From Desulfonatronum lacustre DSM 10312 (GTDB taxonomy: Bacteria > Desulfobacterota > Desulfovibrionia > Desulfovibrionales > Desulfonatronaceae): DNA of 64,000 bases. How positions within the stretch are numbered: position 1 is the first letter of the stretch; each line of letters starts with the position of its first letter. Positions 7,615-15,781 of this stretch are shown piece after piece. The notes below the pieces were generated by a model. That model searched no databases, was not told the origin of the DNA, and saw only the letters and a program-made list of their open reading frames with translations. Made by a program: the position numbers and the translations under genes. The stretch is taken from positions 2,203,313 through 2,267,312 of the forward strand of contig NZ_KI912608.1 of assembly GCF_000519265.1 (NCBI RefSeq). The letters run 5' to 3'.

Positions 7615-9564
7615 ATGATCACGGACAAGAAATTACTCCTCGTCGACGACGAGGAGGGAATCAGACGGTTTCTGGGACTGACCCTGGAAGACATGGGGTA
7701 CGAGGTCAAAACCGCCGAGAACGGAAGCATCGCTCTGGACGTAATGCAAGATTTTCAACCGTCCATCGTGCTTACCGACATCAAGATGCCGGTCATGGAC
7801 GGGATCGAGTTAATGCGGCGGGTCAAAAAAGATTACCCCGACGTGGAAGTGGTGATCATCACCGGCCACGGGGATCTGGAACTGGCCATCGAGGCCCTGA
7901 AGCACGAAGCCGCGGACTTCATCACCAAGCCGATCAACGACGACGTGCTGGAAATCTCCCTGAACCGCGTTCGGGAGAAAATCGTGATGAAACGCCAGTT
8001 ACGGAACTACACGGAAAACCTCGAACGGCTCGTGGAAGAAAAAACCCAGCACATCGTCAAGCTGGAACGCCAGACCGCCGCCGGCCAGATGGTGGAAAAA
8101 TTCAGTGATTTTTTATCCGGAATCACCACCGAGGTGGAGAACCGAACCGGGCTCTTCAACGAACTGCCCTGCCTCGTTTCCCTGCACAACAAGGACCTGC
8201 GGGTCGTGGCCTGCAACAGCCTGTTCAGGGAGCGCATCGGTGATTGCAACGGCATGAACACGCCCCAGATGTACGCCCAGGAGGCCTTTGCCGAATCCGA
8301 ATGCCCCGTCCAGGCGACCTTCCTGTCGGGAAACGGTCAACGCCTCAAGGCAACGCTGGCCGGAAAGGACGGAACGCCGATCCCGGTCACGGCGCATACC
8401 TCCCCGGTCCTGGACAAGGGCGGGGAGGTCGGGCTGGTCCTGAGCATTGCCGTGGACATGACGGAACTCAGCCGCCTCCGGGACGAACTGCTGGCCACCC
8501 AGCGCAAATACCAGCGCCTTTTCGACGAGGTGCCCTGCTACATTACGGTGCAGAACACGGACTTCACCGTGGCGGAGACCAACCGCCGTTTCAAGGAAAA
8601 GTTCAACGAGGCCGAGGGGTTGCTGTGTTATCAAGAAAAAAAGGGCCGCGAAGCGCCCTGCGCGGACTGCCTGATGCAGCAAACGCTCCAGGACGGTGAG
8701 TCGCATCAGATGGAAACCGTGGTCACCACCAAGGACGGCGAACAGCTCAACGTGCTGGCGATTTCCTCGCCCATTCGCAACGCCCAGGGTGATATTCATC
8801 AGGTCATTGAAATGTACACGGACATCACCGAAATTCGCCGCCTCCAGGACCATCTGACCTCCCTGGGCATCATGCTCGGCTCCATGTCCCACGGGGTCAA
8901 AGGGCTGCTCACGGCTTTGGACGGCGGCATGTACCGCCTGGAATCCGGACTGAAAAACGACCAGCCCGACCAGATTGCGGACGCCATGAACACCTTGAAG
9001 AACATCATCGGCAAGGTCCGCAAGCTGGTGCTGGATATCCTGTACTACGCCAAGTCCAGGGATCTGGATGTCCAAGAACTCGACGCGGCGAAATTCCTGG
9101 CCGACACGGCCGCACTGATCCGCCTGCGAGCGGACAAGGCCGACGTTCGGTTCGCCTTTCATGCCGAAAAAAAACTCGGCACCTTTGAGATCGACGCCGC
9201 CGCCCTGTCCGCGGCCCTGGTCAATTTCCTGGAAAACGCGGTGGATGCCTGCGAGGGAGTTGAAGACGAGCAACGCCAGGTCGAGTTTTCAGCCTCGGGA
9301 ACCCCGGATCACGTCGTCATCACGGTCAAGGACCATGGCCAGGGCATGGACAAGGAAACCCGCGACAAAATCTTCACCCTCTTCTTCTCTTCCAAGGGCA
9401 GCAAGGGTACCGGCCTGGGCCTGTTTATCTCCAACCAGACCATCGAAAAACACGGCGGCTCCATCACCGTGGAATCCGAACCCGGCAAGGGCAGCACCTT
9501 CACCATCACCCTGCCTCGAAAACAACCTGCGCCCTGCCCCGACCGACAGTCGCCGAGAAGCTGA
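7615..9564 (+). CDS. Soluble hybrid sensor: receiver, two PAS domains, histidine-kinase ATPase
   Basis: 649 residues, no membrane helix. Order: receiver domain (1-125, LLVDDEEG, LTDIKMP, ITKPI), coiled-coil linker (125-165), PAS domain 1 (180-295), PAS domain 2 (300-410) and an ATPase domain (500-640) with N box (NFLENAVDAC), DHGQGM and GTGLGLF. PAS 2 has the cysteine signature C-x29-C-x10-C-x2-C that is shared with three other kinases of the window. The H box is unusual: instead of H-E-L-N-Q-P it reads SMSHGVKGLL, a form shared with the kinase at 31859. The probable target is the receiver at 6918. The ATG at 7615 is chosen because the receiver fold begins there. Confidence 0.88.
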   Translation: MITDKKLLLVDDEEGIRRFLGLTLEDMGYEVKTAENGSIALDVMQDFQPSIVLTDIKMPVMDGIELMRRVKKDYPDVEVVIITGHGDLELAIEALKHEAADFITKPINDDVLEISLNRVREKIVMKRQLRNYTENLERLVEEKTQHIVKLERQTAAGQMVEKFSDFLSGITTEVENRTGLFNELPCLVSLHNKDLRVVACNSLFRERIGDCNGMNTPQMYAQEAFAESECPVQATFLSGNGQRLKATLAGKDGTPIPVTAHTSPVLDKGGEVGLVLSIAVDMTELSRLRDELLATQRKYQRLFDEVPCYITVQNTDFTVAETNRRFKEKFNEAEGLLCYQEKKGREAPCADCLMQQTLQDGESHQMETVVTTKDGEQLNVLAISSPIRNAQGDIHQVIEMYTDITEIRRLQDHLTSLGIMLGSMSHGVKGLLTALDGGMYRLESGLKNDQPDQIADAMNTLKNIIGKVRKLVLDILYYAKSRDLDVQELDAAKFLADTAALIRLRADKADVRFAFHAEKKLGTFEIDAAALSAALVNFLENAVDACEGVEDEQRQVEFSASGTPDHVVITVKDHGQGMDKETRDKIFTLFFSSKGSKGTGLGLFISNQTIEKHGGSITVESEPGKGSTFTITLPRKQPAPCPDRQSPRS

Positions 9565-9606
9565 CAGCTTCCCAGCTCTGGAACATACGGAGGATACATT
9601 CACATC

Positions 9607-9999
9607 CTAGCCGGAAACAGCGCCAACGCCCACCATGAACCGTTTCATGCGTCGAGCCAAAGCCACTCCGTCCTCAAAACTGGGTTCCACGGGCAGTGGC
9701 GCGAAGATTCCCAGCCCTTCACCGGCTTCATGAAAAGCGTCGACGTCCAGGTCAGTGATTACGATGCAATTCACCGCCGCGTTCACCGACATCAATTTAC
9801 GCACCAGATGCAAAGGCTCGCCTTCGGGCAGTCCCTGGTCCAAGATCAGGAATCCCGGCGGCATGACCTTCACCGCGGCCAGGACGTTGGTCCCGTTGTT
9901 GGTGAACAATAACTCCACATTCTCCATCTCTTGCCGCAACGCTTCGCAAAAGCGGGCGAATATATCCTCTGAACGGTTGGTGGCTATCAGTATTTGCAT
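9607..9999 (-). CDS. Degenerate receiver-like protein
   Basis: 130 residues with the size and alternating pattern of a CheY fold (MQILIATNRSED, LILDQGLPEGEPL, CIVITDLD). The normal acidic pair at the N-terminus is not obvious, and the conserved Lys before Pro is missing (FAPLPVEP). It may be a pseudo-receiver that does not take phosphate. It lies downstream of the NifX-like gene on the same strand, 138 bases away, and could be the last gene of the ORP-type cluster. I do not recognise a specific family. Confidence 0.6.
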   Translation of the reverse strand: MQILIATNRSEDIFARFCEALRQEMENVELLFTNNGTNVLAAVKVMPPGFLILDQGLPEGEPLHLVRKLMSVNAAVNCIVITDLDVDAFHEAGEGLGIFAPLPVEPSFEDGVALARRMKRFMVGVGAVSG

Positions 10000-10137
10000 G
10001 CAATTCCTTCCTTGATCCCGATACCTCGCGACGAGACGATTTAAAACTACTTCCTGAAAAAGATGATCCGACGCTTCCCGTGCAAAGAGCGACTCAAGGA
10101 AACACCGGATTATCGGCGTGGCAATGTGGAAGATCGG

Positions 10138-10521
10138 CTAGTGCTGCACTCCCCCGCCGCACGTATTCTCGGTGCTGAAGGTCGGCAGGGAATCCATCAG
10201 AAAAGCTTGCACCGCATGCCCCACGGAAGGTGCGCCGGCTCCGTGGACGACCCGCACTCCAGCCTGCTGGAATCCCATTAGCGGACGCAGCCCCATGCCA
10301 CCGGCAATGAGCACCTTCACGCCGTTGCGGGCCAGGTGGTTGACCGGGGCCATGCACCCACCCTGCTGGTGAGGAACATTGGGCAGTGTGCGCACGTCCA
10401 CGATCTCCCCGTTTTTGGCTTCCACGATGGTGTACAGATCGCAATGGCCGAAATGCATCCCGACGGCGGCATCCAGGCCGCCGGGGGTTTCGGACGGGAC
10501 GGCGATAATCAACGTGTCCAT
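10138..10521 (-). CDS. NifX/NifB-type cofactor-binding domain protein
   Basis: 127 residues of the dinitrogenase iron-molybdenum cofactor domain family, which in sulfate reducers includes the Orange Protein (Mo-Cu-S cluster carrier). Family features: N-terminal strand IIAVPSE, then GMHFGHCDLYTIV, and the LIAGGMGLRPLMGFQQAGV block. A cysteine-containing end (FSTENTCGGGVQH) could bind metal. The start is preceded by AAGGAGATG. It lies 67 bases after the Fe-S ATPase gene and ends the run of same-strand genes beginning at 13252. Which NifX-like protein here is the true ORP cannot be settled by eye. Confidence 0.85.
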   Translation of the reverse strand: MDTLIIAVPSETPGGLDAAVGMHFGHCDLYTIVEAKNGEIVDVRTLPNVPHQQGGCMAPVNHLARNGVKVLIAGGMGLRPLMGFQQAGVRVVHGAGAPSVGHAVQAFLMDSLPTFSTENTCGGGVQH

Positions 10522-10588
10522 GGTGACATCTCCTTATTCATATCGAAGCGGTTAGCAATTTTAAATCCAATATGTTGCGTTGCAACAG

Positions 10589-11476
10589 TCAAGCGAGACG
10601 CAACGGCCCAACGGGATACGCGACAATCTTTGCCCATATCCCACGCAATTCGTCGCCAAAGGGAGAGGCCGGCATTTCCGTGATGCACTTGCCCAGAATC
10701 ATGGCCTTGGTCATCTGCTCATCGTAGGGCAGCATGCCCAACAGGCCATGCCCCTGCTCGCGGCAGTACGCGCCGATCTCCCGGCTGTTCTCGGGATTCA
10801 GGTCAAACTTATTCACGATTACAGCCACGGGGATGCGGAAATGGAGGCACAGGTCGGCCACACGCTCCAGGTCGTGCCGTCCGGACGGGGTCGGCTCAGT
10901 GACCACCACCGCCAGATTCGCCCCGGAAAGCGAGCTGATGACCGGACACCCGATTCCCGGCGTTCCGTCGCACAGGATCAAGGACAATCCCTGTTTTTTC
11001 GCATGCTGTCGGGCCTCCTTCTTAAGCAGGGCCACGAGCCGTCCGGAATTTTCTTCCCCTGGAAACAACTGTGCATGGATCATCGGCCCGAAACGCATGG
11101 TCGAGGAAAACCACTGTCCACAATGCTTTTCCACAAAATCCACGGCCTGATCCGGACAGAAATGGACACAGACCTTGCAGCCTTCGCACCGCAGGGAGTC
11201 GACCACATACCTCCCCTGGTCTTCGCGCACGGCCCCGAAGCGGCAGAACTCGGCGCATACCCCACATTTCGTGCATCGCTCTTGATCGATGACTGCTTCG
11301 TTCCCGGAGCGAAACGCATGCTCTTCCTCGACAACCGGGGCCAACAACATGTGCAGGTCCGGCGCGTCCACATCCAGGTCGCAGACCATGGCGTTGTCCG
11401 CCAAATGCGCGAACGCTGCCGTGATGCTGGTCTTGCCCGTGCCGCCCTTGCCGCTGATCACAACGATTTCACGCAC
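10589..11476 (-). CDS. MinD/Mrp-type ATPase with ferredoxin insert (ORP cluster)
   Basis: 295-residue P-loop ATPase with a deviant Walker A motif (SGKGGTGKTS) and, inserted at about residues 60-110, two [4Fe-4S] motifs (CTKCGVCAEFC and CEGCKVCVHFC). Such ferredoxin-ATPases come in tandem pairs in anaerobes and belong to the D. vulgaris ORP complex. They resemble Nbp35/Mrp cluster carriers. I chose GTG at 11476 (VREIVVISGKGG) because AGGAGG stands six bases before it; it overlaps the upstream gene's stop by eight bases. Likely role: cluster or cofactor loading onto the NifX-like proteins. Confidence 0.88.
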   Translation of the reverse strand: MREIVVISGKGGTGKTSITAAFAHLADNAMVCDLDVDAPDLHMLLAPVVEEEHAFRSGNEAVIDQERCTKCGVCAEFCRFGAVREDQGRYVVDSLRCEGCKVCVHFCPDQAVDFVEKHCGQWFSSTMRFGPMIHAQLFPGEENSGRLVALLKKEARQHAKKQGLSLILCDGTPGIGCPVISSLSGANLAVVVTEPTPSGRHDLERVADLCLHFRIPVAVIVNKFDLNPENSREIGAYCREQGHGLLGMLPYDEQMTKAMILGKCITEMPASPFGDELRGIWAKIVAYPVGPLRLA

Positions 11477-12386
11477 GGCCCACCTCCTGGGATGCACTGA
11501 CAGCGGCCCGCATGCGCTCTTTCAACTCCTGAAAAAGCCCTCTCAGTTCAGGCAGCTCCCTGGCGACGATCTCCCCCCGCGAATAGGCTTTGGCCGCGAG
11601 GATGCTGTTGGGAATGTGGGCCCAGATCGGAATGCCGGCGGCCCGACAGTAATCGTCCACGCCTTGGTCCCCGATCCCGACCCGGTTGATCACCGCGCCC
11701 ATGGGCTTGTTCAGCCCGGAAAAGGCCTCCACGGCCAGACGAAAATCATACAGGCCGAAGGGCGTTGGCTCGGTGACCAGCAGGATCGCGTCGGCGTCCA
11801 TCACGGCGTGCATCGCCGGACAACTCACCCCTGGAGGGGCGTCAATCAGCACGTCGCCCAGTACGTCACCCTCTACGCCGCCCTCTGCGACTTCAGGCAT
11901 CCCAGCATGACTCGCTTGCTCCTTTACCAGCTGCTTGACCTGCTGCATCAGTGGCGGACTCATGGCTTCCCCCACCCGCAACCGGCCCATCACAAAACGT
12001 CCGAACTCCGTTTGGCCATCAACGATCCGGCCCAGCTCCCGTCCGCCCGGACTGAGAGCGCCCTCGGGACAGATTCTCAGACACCCGCCGCAACCGTGGC
12101 ACATTTCCGGATAGAACAGCATGGTTTTGCCCATGATTGCCAAGGCCTTGTATTGGCAAAACGTAGCGCACTCGCCGCACAGGGTGCACGTGTCCGGATT
12201 ATGGACCGGAACCTCCAGCATGGCCGCTGACTCTCTCGTTATTTCGGGATTCAGGAAAAGGTGCAGATTCGGTTCTTCCACGTCCAGATCCACGAGAGTC
12301 AGCGGTCCCTCCCAGATGGCGGCCAGGGAGGCGGTGACCGTGGTTTTTCCCGTCCCCCCCTTGCCGCTGGCAACAGCGAAGATCAC
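11469..12386 (-). CDS. MinD/Mrp-type ATPase with ferredoxin insert, first of the pair
   Basis: 305-residue partner of the previous ATPase. Walker A (SGKGGTGKTT) opens the protein, and two [4Fe-4S] motifs (CTLCGECATFC, CHGCGGCLRIC) occupy about residues 65-105. A second conserved block (DVLIDAPPGVSCPAM) corresponds to Walker B/switch II. It overlaps the NifX-type gene upstream (ATGA at 12383-12386) and the second ATPase downstream, so the three are translationally coupled. The two ATPases are paralogs and could form a heterodimer. Confidence 0.88.
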   Translation of the reverse strand: MIFAVASGKGGTGKTTVTASLAAIWEGPLTLVDLDVEEPNLHLFLNPEITRESAAMLEVPVHNPDTCTLCGECATFCQYKALAIMGKTMLFYPEMCHGCGGCLRICPEGALSPGGRELGRIVDGQTEFGRFVMGRLRVGEAMSPPLMQQVKQLVKEQASHAGMPEVAEGGVEGDVLGDVLIDAPPGVSCPAMHAVMDADAILLVTEPTPFGLYDFRLAVEAFSGLNKPMGAVINRVGIGDQGVDDYCRAAGIPIWAHIPNSILAAKAYSRGEIVARELPELRGLFQELKERMRAAVSASQEVGRA

Positions 12387-13252
12387 CGCCGCGCTCCCCG
12401 GCCGCGTCCTTGGCCGCTCCCTTGGCCACTGCCTCGACCTGTCCCGCCATGCGCCTGGGAGTTGGGCGCATCGGCCACGGTCAGTTCGCCGCGCTTGAAC
12501 CGTTCCACGGCCTGCCCCACGGTTACGCCCTCCACATTTTGGATGATCTGGATTCCCGCGGCGGACAAAGCTTGAAAGGCTTTGGGCCCGACAAACCCAC
12601 TGATCACCAATTCCACGTCGGCGTTGGCAAGATTTTGCGCCGCCTGGATCCCCGCGCCTTGGGCCATGACCTGGGACGCGCCATTGTCGATGTAGCTGGA
12701 AGCGTCTCCGGCCGCCGGGTCCACGATGACGAAGCCCGCCGCCCTGCCGAACCGTGGATCCACCATGTCGTCCAGGCGCGGGCCCTCACTGGAAACAGCA
12801 ATCCGTTTCATTTTCATTGTACAAGCTCCTTTTGTAGTTCGTCGCCGTCCCCGCCGTGCGGCACAGTCAAGCCGTCCAAGGCCGGGCATTTTGAAAGACC
12901 GAATACGGCCCGAAAACCAGGCTTGCGCCACCTCATCCGTCCTGCCGCGAATCCACGGCTCCACCTGTATCCCGGCGAAATGCAGGACTTCCCTGTCCGG
13001 GCATGCCAAGCCGCCGCAGAGCAACCATTCGACATCCAGTTGCACCAGGGTCCGCGCAAAACCCATCACGCCAAGGTCCCGCACCGTACTCGGCAATACG
13101 TGAATTTCCGGCTCACGGTTCGGTTCCGGATGCACCTGTTCCGGAGTGCCGCGCATCACCGCTTCGGGCTGTTCATGATAGAGATGAAGCGATGTGGCCG
13201 TATCCAGTAATGTTGCGATACGGTTTCCGTAGCAGGCCAAACACACTCGCAT
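12383..13252 (-). CDS. Two-domain NifX-like protein (ORP-type), possibly two fused genes
   Basis: The reading frame is 289 residues with no stop between two related parts. Residues 1-145 (MRVCLACYGNRIATLLD to FKMPG) look like the small NifX-like protein usually encoded separately. Residues 146-289 (MKMKRIAVSSEGPRLDD, VDPRFGRAAGF, GFVGPKAFQAL) look like the Orange Protein itself. An ideal ribosome site (AAAGGAG) stands just before the second Met (ATG at 12817-12815), so the second part may also be made alone (144 residues). The C-terminus is a Gly/Arg/Gln tail (GRGSGQGSGQGRGRGARR). Either a true fusion or loss of one stop codon explains this. Confidence 0.82.
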   Translation of the reverse strand: MRVCLACYGNRIATLLDTATSLHLYHEQPEAVMRGTPEQVHPEPNREPEIHVLPSTVRDLGVMGFARTLVQLDVEWLLCGGLACPDREVLHFAGIQVEPWIRGRTDEVAQAWFSGRIRSFKMPGLGRLDCAARRGRRRTTKGACTMKMKRIAVSSEGPRLDDMVDPRFGRAAGFVIVDPAAGDASSYIDNGASQVMAQGAGIQAAQNLANADVELVISGFVGPKAFQALSAAGIQIIQNVEGVTVGQAVERFKRGELTVADAPNSQAHGGTGRGSGQGSGQGRGRGARR

Positions 13253-13291
13253 CGCCGATTCTCCGAAATGCTTCGGGGGGGAAGAAAATCG

Positions 13292-13469
13292 GTAACTACT
13301 CAGTACATTTGTGTCCGATCTTGCTCCGGCAATCGGTGTCGGGGTCGGTATCGGAGTCGGTATCGAAACAGGAAGAATTTAGAACGCATCCCAGCGTTTT
13401 CGATCCCGATCCCGATCCCGATTCCGATTCCGATTCCGGCAACAGAATGACGCTGTGCGGAGTAGTTAC
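13292..13469. repeat. Palindromic dispersed repeat, family A copy 1
   Basis: 178-base element with inverted ends (GTAACTACTCAG at the left, GGAGTAGTTAC at the right). Inside are runs of GGTCGG/TATCGGAGTCGG on one arm and GATCCC/GATTCC hexamers on the other, which can pair into a long hairpin. Near-identical copies are at 13710 and 18811; copy 4 at 40280 shares only the ends. It lies between the orp-type gene start and a candidate promoter at 13496. Confidence 0.85.
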
Positions 13470-13709
13470 GAAAATCGCACCATTTATTCCTTCACTTGGC
13501 ATATTGCATGCCAAGCAAAAATAATCATTCGTTCCAGCCTGTAAGACGAAATCAGACGAACCGGCGCAAAGCGATGGACGTATAATTCGCCCGAATCACG
13601 GCGTGAAAAGAAGTTGGACGCCGGGCTCAAGGTTCCGAACCCGGCACGACGGAAAATGAGGAAAGGGAGGATATAACAGGGAGAGGTCGAGGCGAATCTC
13701 CAAATATTG
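13470..13709. other. Spacer between two repeat copies
   Basis: About 240 bases between family A copies 1 and 2. Apart from the palindrome at 13496-13514 I see no gene with a ribosome site or family signal. Confidence 0.5.
13496..13514 (-). promoter_or_regulatory. Candidate sigma-54 promoter or activator site for the ORP operon
   Basis: A perfect inverted repeat (TTGGCAT, five bases, ATGCCAA). Read on the minus strand it gives TTGGCATG-N4-ATGC, with GG and GC ten bases apart as sigma-54 needs. Because it is symmetric the same spacing exists on the plus strand, so it could instead be a binding site for the activator encoded at 13961. It lies about 245 bases upstream of the ORP-type gene start, with repeat copy 1 in between. 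Confidence 0.4.
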
Positions 13710-13875
13710 TATCTACTCAGCGAATTTTGCGTCCGATCTTGCTCCGGCAATCGGGGTCGGTATCGGAATCGGTATCGGAACAGGACTAAATCAGAACATA
13801 TCCCAGCGTTTTCGATCCCGATCCCGATCCCGATTCCGACCCCGGCAACAGAATGACTCTGTGCCGAGTAGTTAC
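13710..13875. repeat. Palindromic dispersed repeat, family A copy 2
   Basis: 166 bases, same orientation as copy 1, 240 bases away. The left end is altered (TATCTACTCAG), the right end is GAGTAGTTAC. One GGTCGG and some GATTCC hexamers are missing compared with copy 1, so hexamer number varies between copies. Confidence 0.85.
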
Positions 13876-13885
13876 GAATAAAAAA

Positions 13886-13915
13886 CCTGGATTCCCTCCT
13901 TCGCGGGAATCCAGG
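13886..13915 (-). terminator. Hairpin downstream of the sigma-54 regulator
   Basis: Eleven-base-pair stem (CCTGGATTCCC / GGGAATCCAGG) with an eight-base loop, followed on the minus strand by a T run (complement of AAAAAA at 13880-13885). It lies 46 bases after the stop of the regulator gene and is well placed as its terminator. The sequence is of the common 'ggattcccgc...gcgggaatcc' repeat type, also seen in altered form within 40310-40400. Confidence 0.6.
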
Positions 13916-13960
13916 CCATGGTTACCTCATTTTTTTTTTAACGGTTACGAAATTCAATCG

Positions 13961-15274
13961 TCACCGACGCAGCAACCGCCGCAGGGTATCCTTGGACACA
14001 TCCAGTTCGCGGCAGGCGGCCATGACCCGGCCGTTGTTGCGGGCCAGCGCCTGGGCCGCGGCCTGTTGTTTGATTTCATCCATGGTGCCGCGCAAGGCCA
14101 TGGTCGGCGTGGCCGGAGTGTCGGGGCACAGACCATCGGGCAGATGCTCCGGCTTGATCAAGCCGCCGGGACAAAGGATGAACGCGTATTCAATGATGTT
14201 TTCCAACTCCCGGACATTGCCCGGGAACGGATGACGCACCAGCAGACGCATCACTTCTTCCGTCACTCCCTGAATGTCCTTGCCGGTCAATACGTTCTGG
14301 CGCTTAACCACATGCCGGACCAGCAGCGGGACGTCCTCCGGTCGCTCCCGCAAGGGCGGCAGGACCAGGCGAACCACGTTCAAACGGTAATAAAGATCCC
14401 CCCGGAACTCCTGGCGGGCGACCATATCCTCGAGATCCTTGTTGGTGGCCGCGACGACCCGGACGTTCACCGGCACGCCGCGTACCGCGCCCAAAGGCTC
14501 AACCACCTTTTCCTGCAAGACGCGCAAAATCTTGACCTGCAGGGCCAGGGGCATGTCGCCGATTTCGTCGAGAAACAGCGTCCCGCCGTCGGCAGCCTGG
14601 AACCTGCCCGGCTTGTCCCGCTTGGCGTCCGTAAAAGCCCCGGCCTTGTGGCCGAACAGTTCGCTTTCCAGCAACTGCTCCGGCAGAGCCCCGCAATTCA
14701 CGGCCACGAACGGTTCGCCGTTGCGGCCGCTCAGATTGTGGATCGCCCGGGCCACCAACTCCTTGCCCGTTCCCGACTCGCCGAGCAAGAGCACCGTGGA
14801 TCCGCTGGTCGCGATCTGAGGCAGGATGCTCAAGGTCCGCTGAAACACCGGGCTTCTGCTGATGATATCCTCCACCCGGTACAACCCGTCCAGCTTCTTC
14901 TGAATCTGACGCAGCGCCGAAAGGTCGCGAAACGTCTCCACCCCGCCCACGATTTTGCCGCGCCGGTCCCGCAACGGAGCGGCGTTGATGCTGATGGGCA
15001 CCCTGGTTCCATCGCTGCGCACGAAATACAATGACCGATTGGCACGGCTTTCGCCGGCCTCCAGAGAGGCCTTCAGGGCACAGGCTCCGTCGCAGATGCT
15101 GGATCGAAAAACTTCCCAGCACTTCCGCCCCAAGGCCTCGTCCTTCAACACCCCGGTAATGGCGCAGGCCGCTCGGTTGAAAAAGGTGATGTTCCAGTCC
15201 TTGTCCACGGTGAACACCCCGTCGGCCAGGCTGTCCATGATATGTTCACAGGAAATGTCGTGTAAAAAATGCAT
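13961..15274 (-). CDS. PAS-containing sigma-54-dependent activator of the ORP cluster
   Basis: 437 residues: PAS domain (about 10-110), AAA+ sigma-54 interaction domain (about 130-365) and a Fis-type helix-turn-helix at the end (LARNNGRVMAACRELDVSKD). Walker A is GESGTGKE, the sigma-54 loop reads GAFTDA (a variant of GAFTGA), and Walker B is GGTLFLDEIGD. The PAS has a cysteine group C-x8-C-x3-C similar to, but not the same as, the one in the nearby kinases. In D. vulgaris the divergent ORP operons are controlled by a sigma-54 activator encoded among them, matching this position. The start at 15274 has GAGG upstream; an earlier in-frame Met gives no domain. Confidence 0.9.
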   Translation of the reverse strand: MHFLHDISCEHIMDSLADGVFTVDKDWNITFFNRAACAITGVLKDEALGRKCWEVFRSSICDGACALKASLEAGESRANRSLYFVRSDGTRVPISINAAPLRDRRGKIVGGVETFRDLSALRQIQKKLDGLYRVEDIISRSPVFQRTLSILPQIATSGSTVLLLGESGTGKELVARAIHNLSGRNGEPFVAVNCGALPEQLLESELFGHKAGAFTDAKRDKPGRFQAADGGTLFLDEIGDMPLALQVKILRVLQEKVVEPLGAVRGVPVNVRVVAATNKDLEDMVARQEFRGDLYYRLNVVRLVLPPLRERPEDVPLLVRHVVKRQNVLTGKDIQGVTEEVMRLLVRHPFPGNVRELENIIEYAFILCPGGLIKPEHLPDGLCPDTPATPTMALRGTMDEIKQQAAAQALARNNGRVMAACRELDVSKDTLRRLLRR

Positions 15275-15416
15275 AATCGCCTCACTCGATAAGGAATCTC
15301 CCCCACCGGGAGAATATTGCGTCCAGCATAACATATCGGGCAAATTTTACGCCCAAACCATTTCTATGAAAAAACCCGAAAGTGTCAACCCATCAAAAAT
15401 ACAGGCAACTCCCAGG

Positions 15417-15433
15417 CGGCATGAAAGCTGCTT
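15417..15433 (+). promoter_or_regulatory. Candidate sigma-54 promoter
   Basis: CGGCATGAAAGCTGCTT matches the sigma-54 pattern (YGGCRYG-N4-YTGCW) with GG and GC ten bases apart. It ends 39 bases before the ATG of the small Gly-rich gene at 15473. The neighbouring activator at 13961 is the obvious candidate regulator. Confidence 0.55.
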
Positions 15434-15472
15434 AGGCAATGTCAGACGGATAGCAACCAAAGGAGGTCGTTT

Positions 15473-15682
15473 ATGCCGAATCAAGATGGAACAGGCCCCA
15501 TAGGCCAAGGGAAAAACAAAGGCGGCGATAAAAGTGGTGGTTGGGGCCGTGGACCATGCCGCCAAGGTGAACAGGAAGCCAGTGGGCAAGGTTGCGGACG
15601 CAAGAGAGGGCGTTCTTCAGGCGGTACCCGGCGTGGCCCTTCGAGCACGTCTCCGGGTGCTGCGTCCAAACCGGCTGCATGA
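15473..15682 (+). CDS. Small Gly/Arg-rich protein, DUF5320-like
   Basis: 69 residues beginning MPNQDGTGPIGQGKNKGG. The GDGTGP-type start and low-complexity Gly/Arg/Ser content recall the small DUF5320 proteins that accompany NifX and Mrp-type ATPases in anaerobes. Two Cys (GPCRQ, GCGRK) are present. A strong ribosome site (AAAGGAGG) precedes it, and a candidate sigma-54 promoter lies upstream, which supports real expression as part of the ORP regulon. Function unknown. Confidence 0.7.
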   Translation: MPNQDGTGPIGQGKNKGGDKSGGWGRGPCRQGEQEASGQGCGRKRGRSSGGTRRGPSSTSPGAASKPAA

Positions 15683-15781
15683 ACCATCGGCTCGGGGCAG
15701 GACCAACTGCTCCGAGGCGGAGCGGCAAAACCGCCCCAAATACCGATACAATAAATGTGAACAGTTCCGCGGGAGGCGCAA

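Noticed and set aside
13268-13450. Short frames encoding Asp-Pro/Ser-Asp repeat peptides within the repeats
   Set aside because: They result from translating the GATCCC/GATTCC hexamers of family A repeats; the same peptide occurs in each copy with no ribosome site.
13292-13875. CRISPR array
   Set aside because: Only two repeats here, each about 170 bases and themselves palindromic, with one 240-base spacer; no cas genes in the window.
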